A stretch of DNA of 37,584 bases from Pyrinomonadaceae bacterium. Its GTDB lineage: Bacteria; Acidobacteriota; Blastocatellia; Pyrinomonadales; Pyrinomonadaceae. Made by a program: the position numbers and the translations under genes. The stretch spans positions 1-37,584 of the forward strand of contig JACCSP010000271.1 in NCBI GenBank assembly GCA_013812905.1, in the 5' to 3' direction. Shown one piece after another: positions 25,262 through 34,943 of the stretch (position 1 is the first letter of the stretch; each line of letters begins with the position of its first letter). The notes under the pieces were generated by a model. It saw nothing but the letters and a program-made list of their open reading frames with translations. It had not been told where the DNA came from and searched no databases.

Positions 25262-26542
25262 ATGAAACAAACGGTAACTCTTGCCTTTCTGGCCGGCGCC
25301 AATATTCTCGTCATCTTGTTGCTTCAGTGGTACGTGATAACACAACTGGGCGTCGGATCTGAAACCGATGCGCTGTTTGCCGGAATGGTATTGCCGCAGT
25401 TGATCCTCAGTGTTGTGAGCAGCTCGCTAACACATGTGCTTGTTCCTCTACTCACTACGGCAGACAAGGGCACATTCCATGAAAATGGCTGGGGATTCTT
25501 TTTAGCCATCAGTGCCATATTCACGATCCTGGCGCTGGTTTTGAGTGCTGGCGCTGGTTATTGGGTGCCATGGCTGTTCCCCGGATTTACAAAAGCCGAA
25601 GCAGCGCTGGCTGTCACACTGACTAGAATCCAATTAGCCAGCATGGTTTTCACGGCTTCTGTGTCGGTGCTTTGGTCTCTTTACCACGCGCAGCAGAAAT
25701 TCATCTGGACGGAGCTATCAGCCGTGCTCGCAGGGGGTGTTGCTCTCTTTGTAATGACTCTGACACTGCCTCGGTTCGGCGTTGCCGCGGCTGCCTGGGC
25801 AATCGTAGTGCGCACAGCATTGCAAGTGGTTCTCTTGTTGCCCGCCCTGGGTCGACCTAAGCGTCCTAGCTGGCGCGCGCCCGCCATGAAGGCTGCTTGG
25901 AAACGGCTGGCACCATTGTTGCTCGGCGCCTCCTATTATCGAACGGATTTGTTAATTGATAGATTCCTTTCGTCCCTGGCTGGACCAGGTGGCCTTTCGC
26001 TCCTCTACCTCGGCCAACAAATCTACAGTGTGGCAAACTTCGGGCTTGAGAAGGCGATCTCGGCGCCCATGGTACCCTTGCTGGCAAACAAGGCGCACGC
26101 GGGCGAGTGGCTCTCTTTTCGCGAGAGTTTTCGCCGCCGCCTGATTTGGATGGGGTTGCTAACCACCGCGGGCTACGTAGTCGTCCTATTGACGGGAGAA
26201 TGGATCCTGACGTTGCTCATCGGTCACGGCGGCGTGACCAGGGACAACGTTCACTCTTTGTGGCTCATTATGGTAGCGCTGGTGGGACTCCTGATCGGCG
26301 GTGGGATGGGCCAAATCTCAGCCACGACGTTCTACGCAAAGGGAGATACGCGTACGCCGACAAGATTGGGAATCTGGACCTACAGCGTTTGCATTCCGGT
26401 CAAGGTCCTGCTTTTCCTGCGCTACGGCTTGATTGGTCTGGCGGTCTCAACCAGCATTTTTGTGTTGGTGAATCTTGCGCTCCAAGTGGTCGTTCTTGAA
26501 AAGCGACTTTCGTTACAATCCGCAAAAGAGTGCAATGGTTAA
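25262..26542 (+). CDS. MurJ/Wzx-like polysaccharide flippase
   Basis: A 426-aa membrane protein with about 12 hydrophobic helices in the MOP (multidrug/oligosaccharidyl-lipid/polysaccharide) superfamily, closest in feel to MurJ/MviN. Landmarks are SETDALFAGMVLPQ near the first helices, YYRTDLLIDRFLSSLAGPG mid-protein and TTFYAKGDTRTPTRLGIW in the second half. It is shorter than housekeeping MurJ (about 510 aa), and its position among glycosyltransferases suggests it flips a lipid-linked surface glycan instead. The start ATG at 25262 follows a good promoter. Its stop overlaps the next methyltransferase by 8 nt. Confidence 0.87.
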   Translation: MKQTVTLAFLAGANILVILLLQWYVITQLGVGSETDALFAGMVLPQLILSVVSSSLTHVLVPLLTTADKGTFHENGWGFFLAISAIFTILALVLSAGAGYWVPWLFPGFTKAEAALAVTLTRIQLASMVFTASVSVLWSLYHAQQKFIWTELSAVLAGGVALFVMTLTLPRFGVAAAAWAIVVRTALQVVLLLPALGRPKRPSWRAPAMKAAWKRLAPLLLGASYYRTDLLIDRFLSSLAGPGGLSLLYLGQQIYSVANFGLEKAISAPMVPLLANKAHAGEWLSFRESFRRRLIWMGLLTTAGYVVVLLTGEWILTLLIGHGGVTRDNVHSLWLIMVALVGLLIGGGMGQISATTFYAKGDTRTPTRLGIWTYSVCIPVKVLLFLRYGLIGLAVSTSIFVLVNLALQVVVLEKRLSLQSAKECNG

Positions 26543-27254
26543 CTACGACTTCACGAGCGCTTCTAGACTTGGCGACCTCGGCCGCTGGTTCGTTAATGGC
26601 TTTGTCCGAGAGGTAGGGCGCGAAGAGCCAGCTGGCTCCTTGATTCTTGATGCTGGCGCGGGAGAAGCTGTTTACAGGAAATATTTCTCACGCTGTCGTT
26701 ACGAGTCGGTTGATTTGGCAGTTGGTGACGAGGAGTGGAATTACAACGAGCTCGATTACGTGGCGCCGCTCGACGATCTTCCCATGGCGAACGAAAGGTA
26801 TGATGCGGTCTTGTGCACGCAGGTGCTGGAACACCTTGAGCGACCCCGCGAAAGCGTGTGCGAGTTTCATCGCGTACTGAAACCCGGGGGGCGGCTCTAT
26901 CTGACTGCGCCGATGGCCCATGTCGAGCACCAGGTTCCCTTTGATTTCTTTCGTTACACGTCCTTTGGTTTACGATCGATCGTGGCGGAGGCGGGATTCG
27001 AAGAAATTGAGATAGCCCCCTTCGGAGGGATGTTCACGAGGTGGGCTTACGAGTTGCCTCGGGCCCTGGCCATCTTCCCACCGCTGCGTTCTCCAAGCGG
27101 CAGGATTCAATTCAGCGGTCTTTGCCTTTTGCCGGCAAAGCTTTTCGCATTGATCCTGGTGCGAGTCTGTCAGGCAGTGTTGTTGCTGCTTGAACCGTTC
27201 GACAAGGTCAAGAACGATCCTTTTGGCTGGTCTCTCAGGGCCGTCAGGAAGTGA
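26535..27254 (+). CDS. Class I SAM-dependent methyltransferase
   Basis: A 239-aa methyltransferase of the Methyltransf_11 type. SAM motif I is LILDAGAGE (37-45), the acidic residue ending strand 2 is in YESVDLA, motif II is YDAVLCTQVLEHLERP, and motif III is LKPGGRLYLTAP. A hydrophobic segment near the C-terminus (AKLFALILVRVCQAVLLLL) may bind membrane. The ATG at 26535 overlaps the flippase stop by 8 nt; an upstream non-ATG start at 26475 lies inside the flippase gene and is unlikely. It probably modifies a glycan or its lipid carrier; substrate unknown. Confidence 0.9.
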   Translation: MVNYDFTSASRLGDLGRWFVNGFVREVGREEPAGSLILDAGAGEAVYRKYFSRCRYESVDLAVGDEEWNYNELDYVAPLDDLPMANERYDAVLCTQVLEHLERPRESVCEFHRVLKPGGRLYLTAPMAHVEHQVPFDFFRYTSFGLRSIVAEAGFEEIEIAPFGGMFTRWAYELPRALAIFPPLRSPSGRIQFSGLCLLPAKLFALILVRVCQAVLLLLEPFDKVKNDPFGWSLRAVRK

Positions 27255-27260
27255 GCTCTG

Positions 27261-28214
27261 ATGCAATTCGTGGATGTCGTATTAGAGCATGCTCCCTGCC
27301 CGCTTGGTTGCCGAGACGCTGATACTATAGTGCTCAAGGGGCGCGATCGGCTTCACGGTTTGCCGGGCGAGTTCAATGTTGTCCGATGCGGTGGATGTGG
27401 GTTGATGCGCACAAACCCGCGGCCCACGCCAGAGACAATCGGCTTCTATTACCCCGAAGATTACGGACCGTATCTGACTACCACGGTGCTACCAGGCAAA
27501 GACCTGCGTTCGAGCGCACTGAAGGACCGAGCGAGAGAATTGCTGAGGCTCAATCTAAATGCGGTGCCTCCACTTCCGGCCGGCCGCATGCTGGAGGTAG
27601 GCTGCGCCTCAGGGGCTTTCCTGCATGTGATGGCGCGAAAAGGTTGGCAAGTGCAGGGTATTGAATTCTCAGAAGCCGCGGCCAGCCGCGGTCGCAAGCT
27701 GGGCTATCCTGTTTACGCCGGCCAATTGGAAACCGCCCCCTCCCCCCGCGAGCCGTTTGATTTGGTGGTTGGCTGGATGGTGCTTGAGCACCTCCACAAT
27801 CCAGTGAAGGCGTTGAGCCAGGTACACGCCTGGACGCGGCCGGATGGGTGGCTGGCTCTTTCAATTCCAAATCTCGATTCGCGTCAGTTCGCACTTTTTG
27901 GAAATGCCTGGTTCCCCTTGCACCTGCCCAATCATCTGTTTCATTTCACGCGTGACTCCCTGGTCCGCGTTCTGAAAGCCGGGGGCTGGAAAGTTGAACG
28001 GATCCTATACCATCGAGACGTCAGCCAGCTAATAGCCAGCCTGGGTCACAAACTACAAGATATGCGGCGGCCTCCGAGCTGCGCCGACAAAATCGCTCAG
28101 TTTCCCGACTGGCAGGGGAAATTGTTGCTGCCTCTTTATCCGCTCTCGAGTTTGTTCGCGTTGCTCAGACAATCGAGTGCCATGACGGTGTGGGCCCGCC
28201 GAGAAGATGATTAA
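27261..28214 (+). CDS. SAM methyltransferase with N-terminal zinc-binding Cys motif
   Basis: A 317-aa protein. The N-terminal part has a four-cysteine site, Cys13-x3-Cys17 and Cys43-x2-Cys46 (RCGGCGLMRTNPRP). It is typical of the zinc-ribbon C-methyltransferase-like group seen in sugar and polysaccharide clusters. The SAM fold follows with MLEVGCASGAF (110-120), the acidic GIEFS, and DLVVGWMVLEHLHNP. A C-terminal hydrophobic stretch (LLLPLYPLSSLFALL) is present. It starts 6 nt after the previous methyltransferase, and its last 8 nt overlap the next glycosyltransferase. Probably a glycan or sugar-nucleotide methyltransferase. Confidence 0.9.
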   Translation: MQFVDVVLEHAPCPLGCRDADTIVLKGRDRLHGLPGEFNVVRCGGCGLMRTNPRPTPETIGFYYPEDYGPYLTTTVLPGKDLRSSALKDRARELLRLNLNAVPPLPAGRMLEVGCASGAFLHVMARKGWQVQGIEFSEAAASRGRKLGYPVYAGQLETAPSPREPFDLVVGWMVLEHLHNPVKALSQVHAWTRPDGWLALSIPNLDSRQFALFGNAWFPLHLPNHLFHFTRDSLVRVLKAGGWKVERILYHRDVSQLIASLGHKLQDMRRPPSCADKIAQFPDWQGKLLLPLYPLSSLFALLRQSSAMTVWARREDD

Positions 28215-29208
28215 GGTAACAGCGCTAACAGCGAATCGCGACGACCCGGCCAGCAGGTTTCGTATACGACAGTTCATCCGACCGTTGACGCATTTCGGGA
28301 TCGATGTGCGGGAACACTACCTGCCGATCACGCGCTACCGCAGGCAGCCACTGGCGTCGCTAGCGCTGCTCATGCGTTTGCCGGGAGTTGCGGCATCTCG
28401 CACCGGGGACATCACTTGGTTTCGGCGTGAGCTAATCCCCGAGCGCTTTACGCTGGAGCAATTTACCGGTGGGCGGCGAATCTTTGATGTAGACGATGCG
28501 ATTTGGCTGCTTAGCGACTCAGGGTTTTCTGAAAAGATCGTTGCTATGTGCGATGGAGTGACTGCCGGGAACCATTGGCTTGCAGAGCATTACGAAAGGC
28601 TCGGCAAGCAAGTTTGGGTAGTTCCCACTTCGGTGGACACCGATGTGTGGAAACCAGCCGGCACCGCTGCAACGGGCCATTGGATTGTCGGTTGGATTGG
28701 TACGGCCTCTAACCTTCGCTATCTTCAACTGATTGAAGAGCCGCTTGCCCAGTTTCTTACACAGCATCCCAGCGCGCGACTGCGTGTCGTCTGTGATCGC
28801 CGGCCGGCGCTGAGGTTGATACCTCCCCGACTTTGGGAATTCGCCAAGTGGTCACGGCAAAGCGAAGTAGAAAATATGCAAACGATGAATGTGGGCCTGA
28901 TGCCTTTGGAAGACTCGGAATGGGCCCGCGGTAAGTGTGCTTTCAAAATGCTTTTGTACATGGCCTGCGGTCTTCCAGTGGTAGTCAGTCCCGTGGGCGT
29001 GAACCGAGAACTGCTTCAGCGTGACGAGGTAGGGTTTGCGGCAACAGAACCTAACGACTGGTTTGAATCACTGTGCCGCTTGTTCGACGATCATGCTCTG
29101 TCAGCTCGGCTGGGTGCAGCTGGCCGGAAGGTAGTTGAAGCGGAATACTCGGTGGAGGCGAACGTGCCATGCATCGCAAAGATCTTTCAGCAGGTTTGCA
29201 GGCAGTGA
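28207..29208 (+). CDS. GT4-like glycosyltransferase
   Basis: A 333-aa GT-B type glycosyltransferase. The first half has an ASRFRIRQF segment and FDVDDAIW (93-100), often seen in GT4-related enzymes of polysaccharide loci. The second half has WIVGWIGTASNL, VGLMPLEDSEWARGKCAFK and LLYMACGLPVVVSPVGVN, the donor-site region in which an acidic/Lys pattern replaces the classic E-x7-E. It overlaps the upstream methyltransferase gene by 8 nt, with GAGAAG before the ATG. asnB begins 31 nt downstream. Sugar specificity is unknown. Confidence 0.88.
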   Translation: MIKVTALTANRDDPASRFRIRQFIRPLTHFGIDVREHYLPITRYRRQPLASLALLMRLPGVAASRTGDITWFRRELIPERFTLEQFTGGRRIFDVDDAIWLLSDSGFSEKIVAMCDGVTAGNHWLAEHYERLGKQVWVVPTSVDTDVWKPAGTAATGHWIVGWIGTASNLRYLQLIEEPLAQFLTQHPSARLRVVCDRRPALRLIPPRLWEFAKWSRQSEVENMQTMNVGLMPLEDSEWARGKCAFKMLLYMACGLPVVVSPVGVNRELLQRDEVGFAATEPNDWFESLCRLFDDHALSARLGAAGRKVVEAEYSVEANVPCIAKIFQQVCRQ

Positions 29209-29239
29209 AGTCTCGATGAACGCGTGGTATCCTAAATTT

Positions 29240-31177
29240 ATGTGCGGTATTTCCGGACTCGTTACGACTGAGCCAGACAAACACATCGGGAGGATGCTTA
29301 AGACCATAGAGCATCGCGGCCGCGACGATCAGGGCGTCTGGACTTCTGAAGCAATAGACGCAACGGGACGGCGTGTGTGTTTGGGCCACCGCCGTTTAGC
29401 CATCATCGACATCTCCAGCGCCGGCCATCAGCCGATGTTATCTGCCGAGGGTCGCTACATCATAACGTTCAACGGCGAGATCTATAACTACCGTGAACTG
29501 CGTGAAGAGCTGAGACCTAAAGGCCACCAATTCCGTACCGACTCCGACACCGAAGTCTTGCTGGCAGCGTTTGCTGAATGGGGAGTTGGCTGCTTACGTC
29601 GGTTAAACGGCATGTTTGCTTTCGCGGTCTGGGACAATCAGGAGCGAACGCTAACAATTGCGCGCGACCACGTTGGCATTAAGCCGCTTTACTACGCCCA
29701 TCTGCCCTCAAGAAATGGCAGGGGAAGCTCTTTTATCTTCGCCTCGGAAAGCAAAGCAATTCTGGCGACCGGATTCATTGAGCGCGCTCTGGACCCCGAA
29801 GGGTTGCACCAGTTTCTGACCTTCCTCTGGGTCCCGGATCCCAACACTTTAATTAAAGGGATCAAGACTCTCCCCCCCGCTCACACGCTCACATTTCACG
29901 ACGACGAAATCACAGTCAACGAGTGGTGGGATGTTTCATTTGACAAGATTCAAGAAGGACGCAGCCAGACCTGGTGGCAGGAACGCGTGTTGGAAACGCT
30001 CGATCGGGTGGTGCACATGGAAATGGTAGCTGATGTACCACTCGGATCATTTCTGTCCGGAGGTGTCGACTCTTCCTCGATCGTCGCCTTGATGAAAAAT
30101 CATAACAACGGGCGGCGGATCGCAACCTATACCGTCGGTATCGAGAGCGAGGACCTGCGCTACGACATTATCCCGGATGATGTCAGATGGGCGCGCCAAG
30201 TCAATCAGCATCTGGACACCGATTATCACGAGATCAAGCTCAAGCCCGCGGTCGCGGACTTGCTTCCGAAACTCGTCTATCACATGGATGAGCCGGCTAT
30301 AGACATGGCCATTCCCAGCTACCTTATTTCCCAGGCCGCCCGAGAGACATTAACTGTCATGTTGTCAGGAATGGGGGGTGACGAAGTTTTTGCAGGTTAT
30401 CCGCGCCAGCTCGCGATGAAGATCGCCGGAGCGTTTGATCCGGTGCCTCAACTTTTGCGGCGGCCATTGATGAAGACTCTCGAGCGAGCGCTCCCGGGAG
30501 GCCTGGCAGGAAAACTTACCGCACCTTTGCGCAATGCAAAGAAATTTGCCCGCAGCGCCGCTCTGGATTTCGAGAATCGTTATCTGGGTTATGGTACTTA
30601 TTTCACCGACTTGGAGAAGCGTCGCCTATACACGGAGGATCTCCGTCGGGCTACTCATGAGTTGGATGCCTATGCCGCACATCGTCGCTATTTCGCTCGG
30701 GTGCAAAATGCCGCTCCGCTAAACCGCCTGCTCTACGTCGATCTAAAAACGTTCTTGCCTTGTCTGAACCTGATCACCACCGACAAGACTTCCATGGCCG
30801 CCAATCTTGAGGTGCGAGTGCCATTCCTGAATCGGCACATGATTGAACTCGCCGCCGGCATGCCGCCCGGCCTAAAACTGCACGGCTTGAAACGAAAGTA
30901 TGTTCTCAAGCGGGCCGTCGAAACGCTGCTGCCGAGGGAGGTTGTGTGGCGAAAGAAGGCCGGTTTTGGGGCGCCGATCCGCTCCTGGCTGCGAGGGCCG
31001 CTGCGTCCGTTGGTTGAAGATTTCATGTCTGACCAAACCGTAAAACGCCGTGGACTCTTTCGACCTGCCGAAGTGAAACGGATTGTGAAAGCAAATCTTT
31101 CGGGGCGCGAAGACTACAACCTCCAAGTTTTCCAGCTGCTCAACCTGGAACTGTGGCATCGGCAGTTTATTGACTAG
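29240..31177 (+). CDS. asnB: Glutamine-dependent asparagine synthase-type amidotransferase
   Basis: A 645-aa AsnB-like enzyme. The class II glutaminase domain must begin with Cys2, so the start is fixed at the ATG of 29240 (MCGISGLV); upstream in-frame starts at 29216 or 29135 would bury the nucleophile. HRGRDD (25-30; the usual Pro is Arg here) and NGEIYNY (78-84) follow. The synthetase domain has the pyrophosphate loop SGGVDSS (273-279) and GMGGDEVFAGYPR. In polysaccharide loci such paralogues may amidate sugar acids or precursors instead of making asparagine; sequence alone cannot decide. It is the last gene of the plus-strand run, followed by a REP-like hairpin. Confidence 0.93.
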   Translation: MCGISGLVTTEPDKHIGRMLKTIEHRGRDDQGVWTSEAIDATGRRVCLGHRRLAIIDISSAGHQPMLSAEGRYIITFNGEIYNYRELREELRPKGHQFRTDSDTEVLLAAFAEWGVGCLRRLNGMFAFAVWDNQERTLTIARDHVGIKPLYYAHLPSRNGRGSSFIFASESKAILATGFIERALDPEGLHQFLTFLWVPDPNTLIKGIKTLPPAHTLTFHDDEITVNEWWDVSFDKIQEGRSQTWWQERVLETLDRVVHMEMVADVPLGSFLSGGVDSSSIVALMKNHNNGRRIATYTVGIESEDLRYDIIPDDVRWARQVNQHLDTDYHEIKLKPAVADLLPKLVYHMDEPAIDMAIPSYLISQAARETLTVMLSGMGGDEVFAGYPRQLAMKIAGAFDPVPQLLRRPLMKTLERALPGGLAGKLTAPLRNAKKFARSAALDFENRYLGYGTYFTDLEKRRLYTEDLRRATHELDAYAAHRRYFARVQNAAPLNRLLYVDLKTFLPCLNLITTDKTSMAANLEVRVPFLNRHMIELAAGMPPGLKLHGLKRKYVLKRAVETLLPREVVWRKKAGFGAPIRSWLRGPLRPLVEDFMSDQTVKRRGLFRPAEVKRIVKANLSGREDYNLQVFQLLNLELWHRQFID

Positions 31178-31189
31178 AAAGTGTAGCGG

Positions 31190-31241
31190 TGTCCCTCCGC
31201 ACCCCGCGGCGGCGGTGGCAGCGGGCGCCCACGGAGGGACA
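31190..31241. repeat. GC-rich REP-like hairpin after asnB
   Basis: TGTCCCTCCG (31190-31199) and CGGAGGGACA (31232-31241) form a perfect 10-bp stem, with a GC-rich interior that can pair further. It begins 13 nt after the asnB stop. No T-run follows, so it may be a REP element, a 3'-end stabiliser or a Rho-type boundary, not a classic terminator. Confidence 0.55.
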
Positions 31242-31330
31242 GCCCCACAATTATCCACCCTTGCCGCCACAACCGGAGGTCTGTTCGCACTGCGTACTGG
31301 GAACTAACCAGTATCGACCAGATGGAAATG

Positions 31331-31358
31331 TTGACAAGGCGTCGGCTCCGACTTTACT
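31331..31358 (+). promoter_or_regulatory. Candidate promoter of the response-regulator gene
   Basis: TTGACA (31331-31336) is perfect; TTTACT (31353-31358) after 16 bp is a weak -10. A 6-bp perfect hairpin with a TTTC loop, AGCCCG/CGGGCT (31369-31384), would lie at the very start of the leader. The ATG is at 31431. Confidence 0.35.
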
Positions 31359-31430
31359 CTGCCTGTATAGCCCGTTTCCGGGCTGACTCCTTCAAGCCCC
31401 TCTCACTGGCTTTCCGAAGTTCTTCTTCAA

Positions 31431-31889
31431 ATGGCAACCGTGAAAGAGTTCGCAAAGTATACCGAGAACGAGATCGTGCCGCTGGAATCGCTCCAAGTAG
31501 CGACGCAGGGTGACGTGCATGCCCGTGCCCGAGTTTTGCTGGTCGAGGACGACAATGCTCTGCGGCGTTATGTCGAAGTAACCCTGCAGCGGGCAGGCTA
31601 CGAGGTGCTTTCGGCGGCGGACGGACTCGAGGCCATGAAGTTAGCGCTGACCTCGGCCGTAGACATAGTGATAACGGATGCCATGATGCCTAATCTCAGC
31701 GGCCATGAGCTGAGCCGGTTTTTGCGCAACAGCCCGCAACTTTCTCATATCCCGATCATCTTTCTGAGCGGAATGGAAGTAAAGGAAGACAGCCGTGAAG
31801 AAGAATACGCCGATGCGGTGTTTTCAAAGCCTGTGGCCGCTGAGGACCTAACGGAATGCGTGGCTGAGCTGCTGCTAGGGAGGAAGTAG
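31431..31889 (+). CDS. Single-domain response regulator (CheY-like)
   Basis: A 152-aa protein with one receiver domain (about 33-150) and no output domain. VLLVEDD holds the acidic pocket (Glu39, Asp40, Asp41), TDAMMP the phospho-acceptor Asp83, FLSG the conserved Ser113, and SKPV the Lys133. An approximately 30-residue N-terminal leader (MATVKEFAKYTENEIVPLES) has no match I recognise. No histidine kinase is in the window. It probably relays phosphate to an unlinked partner or binds another protein when phosphorylated. It may be separately transcribed from its own promoter. Confidence 0.92.
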   Translation: MATVKEFAKYTENEIVPLESLQVATQGDVHARARVLLVEDDNALRRYVEVTLQRAGYEVLSAADGLEAMKLALTSAVDIVITDAMMPNLSGHELSRFLRNSPQLSHIPIIFLSGMEVKEDSREEEYADAVFSKPVAAEDLTECVAELLLGRK

Positions 31890-32172
31890 GGAGCGGAGCA
31901 ACCGCTAGCGTCCGGATGCTGAGTCCCCAGAATTGATCTAGGAGGAATAACTCAACCAGCGCAGAAGGCGCGGTAGAAGGTAGCCACAACCGCCCCCGAA
32001 AGGGCGCACCAAGCTCATCAAACGTAACGTCATCGCACCCAGCCGGGCTGAGTTTCAAAATAGCGCGAAGGCAACGATCAGGTTTCCGAAAGATTCTGTG
32101 CGCCCTTAGGAGGGCTTGGTCGAGCGCGCTCCGCTTTGCCCGATCCCACCCTGCAACTTTGCATGGCTTAAT
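31890..32172. other. Convergent gap with inverted repeat and MITE-arm fragment
   Basis: This 283-bp gap lies between the convergent response-regulator and ald genes. AAGGGCGCAC (32000-32009) and GTGCGCCCTT (32098-32107) are a perfect 10-bp inverted repeat 88 bp apart. The segment 32124-32141, read on the minus strand, matches the arm of the element at 7597-7792 in 17 of 18 bases. A strong AGGAGGA at 31940 has no start codon behind it. No gene is seen. Confidence 0.4.
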
Positions 32173-33309
32173 TCAGGCCGTCTTAGCGGTCCTCGTTCCA
32201 ATCAATTCGTCCAGCGGCGTGTGTTTCAACCCCTGTGAAGTAGCGACGGCTTCATAAGTACAATGGCCAGCATAAGTGTTCACTCCGGCCTTCAAACCCG
32301 AGTCGCTGGAAATTGCCTCGAAGAATCCTCTATTAGCCAGTCTGAGCGCATAAGGAAGAGTTGCATTGGTGAGCGCGAAGGTGGAAGTGCGCGGCACTGC
32401 ACCTGGCATGTTCGCTACGCAATAATGCAAGACGCCTTCGACGTAGTAGGTGGGATCCGAGTGCGTTGTGGGGTGTGTGGTTTCGATGCAGCCACCCTGA
32501 TCCACTGCCACGTCGACGATGACGGCGCCGTTGGGAACATCTTTCAGCATGCCACGGGTAACTAGCCTGGGGGCGGAGGCGCCCGGCACTAGCACTGCGC
32601 CCACGATCAGATCGGCTTGTGAGACGGCATCGTGGATCATGTAGGCGCTGGAAGCCAGCGTTGAGATCTTTGAGAGGAATATATCGTCAAGTTCCCGCAA
32701 GCGGTCGAGGTTGTTGTCGATCATGGTTACATGCGCGCCCATGCCGACGGCAATCTTGGCAGCGTTTGTTCCCACCACCCCGCCGCCAATAATCACAACG
32801 CGGGCTGCGGGCACACCGGGAACTCCCCCCAGCAGTATGCCCCGGCCGCCACTCATTTTCTCGAGATAGTGCGCCCCAACCTGTATGGCCATGCGGCCGG
32901 CGACCTCAGACATGGGCGTTAGGAGGGGCAAGCCGCCACGCCGATCGGTAATGGTTTCGTAAGCGATACCGTTAACCTTGCGTTTGAGAAGCTGTTCAGT
33001 GAGTTGTTTATCTGGAGCCAGGTGAAGATAGGTAAAGAGCACCTGGCCTTCCCGCATTCTGGGGTACTCCGGCTTAATCGGCTCCTTCACTTTTACAATC
33101 ATCTCGCCCTGAGCCCAAACCTCATCGGGGGAGCCAAGAATCTGCGCCCCCGCCTTCTGATAAAGGCCATCCTCGAACCCTGAGCCTTCGCCCGCGGTCC
33201 GTTCGACAACCACCTGGTGGCCGGCGTCAGTTAGGGCACGCACGCCCGCCGGTGTTAAGCCCACCCGGTACTCATTGTCTTTGATCTCTTTCGGCAGACC
33301 GACGATCAC
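32173..33309 (-). CDS. ald: Alanine dehydrogenase
   Basis: A 378-aa NAD-dependent enzyme interconverting L-alanine and pyruvate plus ammonia. It begins [19 protein letters not shown], the standard N-terminus, from a GTG at 33309. Known active-site positions are all present: Arg15, Lys75 (VKVKEP), His96 (YLHLAPD) and Asp270 (VDVAVDQGG). The NAD-binding motif is [12 protein letters not shown] (173-184). The C-terminal 10 residues or so extend slightly past the ~371 aa typical length. It is 58 bp downstream of the aldehyde dehydrogenase gene on the same strand, so they may be co-transcribed. Confidence 0.95.
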   Translation of the reverse strand: MIVGLPKEIKDNEYRVGLTPAGVRALTDAGHQVVVERTAGEGSGFEDGLYQKAGAQILGSPDEVWAQGEMIVKVKEPIKPEYPRMREGQVLFTYLHLAPDKQLTEQLLKRKVNGIAYETITDRRGGLPLLTPMSEVAGRMAIQVGAHYLEKMSGGRGILLGGVPGVPAARVVIIGGGVVGTNAAKIAVGMGAHVTMIDNNLDRLRELDDIFLSKISTLASSAYMIHDAVSQADLIVGAVLVPGASAPRLVTRGMLKDVPNGAVIVDVAVDQGGCIETTHPTTHSDPTYYVEGVLHYCVANMPGAVPRTSTFALTNATLPYALRLANRGFFEAISSDSGLKAGVNTYAGHCTYEAVATSQGLKHTPLDELIGTRTAKTA

Positions 33310-33367
33310 GTCGTTGTTACTCCAATCACTGATGGGATTTTAGACAATAGATCGTTGATCGGGTTTC

Positions 33368-34933
33368 TTACAGCTTTACTTCGTCAATCTGAGCTCGCTG
33401 AAGCTTTCCGCTGTAATCAACGTAAATGGACTTCCATTCGGAAAAGATTTCAAGTACCTGTGTTCCGGCTTCGCGATGCCCATTGCCAGTGGCCTTCGTT
33501 CCGCCAAACGGCAGATGAACTTCGGCACCTATTGTCGATGCGTTGACGTAGCAGATGCCGGTGTACAGCTCATTCATTGCGTGGAACGCCCGATTAACGT
33601 CGCGGGTGTAGATTGCCGCGGACAAGCCGTAGCGCACTCCATTGGCAATCTTTACCGCGTCATCCAGGGAGTTGGCAGGGATCACCGAAGTGACTGGTCC
33701 AAAAATCTCTTCCTGAGCAATACGCATGTCGGGAGCTACGTCGGTGAACACAGTTGGCTCAATGAAATAACCGTGTGCGTAATCGCTCCGGGTGAGTCGT
33801 TTGCCACCCCAGGCCAGAGTGGCGCCATCTTCATTCCGGCCGATATCGATGTACCCCATGATCTTCTCGACCGCGGCGGCATTGATCACCGGACCCACGT
33901 CAGTCTTCGGATCCGCGCCATTTCCGATTCTGAGTTCCTCCGTGCGCTCAACCAGCCTCTGCGAAAATTTCTTGTAAACCTTCTTGTGAACAATCAGCCG
34001 CGACGACGCGGTGCAGCGTTGACCCGACGTACCAAACGCTCCCCACACCGCTCCCTCGATCGCCAGATCGATATCGGCGTCGTCCATTATGATGATTGCG
34101 TTCTTGCCGCCCATCTCCAATGAACAGATTGCGTTACGTTCGGCACAGGCCGAGGCTACCAGTCGTCCGGTTTCCGTCGATCCGGTGAACGAAATAAGCC
34201 GCAAGGCTGGGTGGGTTGTCATCGCGGCCCCTGCCGGCTCGCCATATCCCGTCACGAGGTTTACAACCCCTGGCGGAATACCGGCTTCTTCACAAGCTTT
34301 CACAAGGTTGTAACTGGAGAGCGGGGTGTCTTCAGCAGGTTTTAAGACAACGGTGTTGCCGCAGATAAGGGCAGGAATGAGTTTCCACGAAGGAATGGCC
34401 ATCGGGAAATTCCACGGTGTGATCAAGCCGCAGAGTCCCACCGGTTGACGCACACACATAGCAAACTTGTCGGGCATCTCGGCTGGTGTAGTAAATCCGT
34501 GCAGACGCCGGCCTTCGCCCGCCGTGTAGTAAGTGCAATCAATCGCTTCCTGAACATCACCGCCCGCTTCTTTTAATACCTTGCCCATCTCACGAGTCAT
34601 GTCGGCGGTGAATGTTTCTTTATTTCGAATCAGGATCTCACCCAGGCGGAAAAGAGTTTCCGCTCGACGTGGGGCGGGCGTATGGCGCCAACGATCAAAT
34701 GCTTCCTGAGCTGCATTGACTGCGGCGTTTACGTCAGCACTGGTTGACAGCGGGAAACGACCGATGGTGTCACGAGTGTCAGCGGGATTGATGTTTTCGA
34801 ATACCTCGCCCGACTCACTCGGAACCCATTCGCCGCCGATATAGTTGTTGTAGGATTTTACGGAAGCGCGAGGCGCACTGCGTCCATTTTGTTTCCGAGA
34901 GTTTTTTGCGAGAGCCTTTTTTGCTTGAGCCAT
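33368..34933 (-). CDS. NAD(P)-dependent aldehyde dehydrogenase
   Basis: A 521-aa ALDH superfamily enzyme oxidising an aldehyde to its acid. TPWNFP holds Asn175, FTGSTETG (249-256) is the nucleotide loop, LEMGGKN holds the general base Glu273, and GQRCTAS holds the nucleophile Cys307. EEIFGPV and [15 protein letters not shown] are standard C-terminal signatures. A lysine- and arginine-rich N-terminal leader of about 25 residues precedes the fold. The substrate is unsure: semialdehydes from amino-acid or sugar catabolism (alpha-ketoglutarate or aminoadipate semialdehyde types) are plausible, and the neighbour ald points to amino-acid breakdown. A strong hairpin lies between it and htrA. Confidence 0.93.
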   Translation of the reverse strand: MAQAKKALAKNSRKQNGRSAPRASVKSYNNYIGGEWVPSESGEVFENINPADTRDTIGRFPLSTSADVNAAVNAAQEAFDRWRHTPAPRRAETLFRLGEILIRNKETFTADMTREMGKVLKEAGGDVQEAIDCTYYTAGEGRRLHGFTTPAEMPDKFAMCVRQPVGLCGLITPWNFPMAIPSWKLIPALICGNTVVLKPAEDTPLSSYNLVKACEEAGIPPGVVNLVTGYGEPAGAAMTTHPALRLISFTGSTETGRLVASACAERNAICSLEMGGKNAIIIMDDADIDLAIEGAVWGAFGTSGQRCTASSRLIVHKKVYKKFSQRLVERTEELRIGNGADPKTDVGPVINAAAVEKIMGYIDIGRNEDGATLAWGGKRLTRSDYAHGYFIEPTVFTDVAPDMRIAQEEIFGPVTSVIPANSLDDAVKIANGVRYGLSAAIYTRDVNRAFHAMNELYTGICYVNASTIGAEVHLPFGGTKATGNGHREAGTQVLEIFSEWKSIYVDYSGKLQRAQIDEVKL

Positions 34934-34943
34934 AGATTAGGTT

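Noticed and set aside
31940-31946. Strong AGGAGGA as a start of a small gene
   Set aside because: No ATG, GTG or TTG follows within the usual distance.
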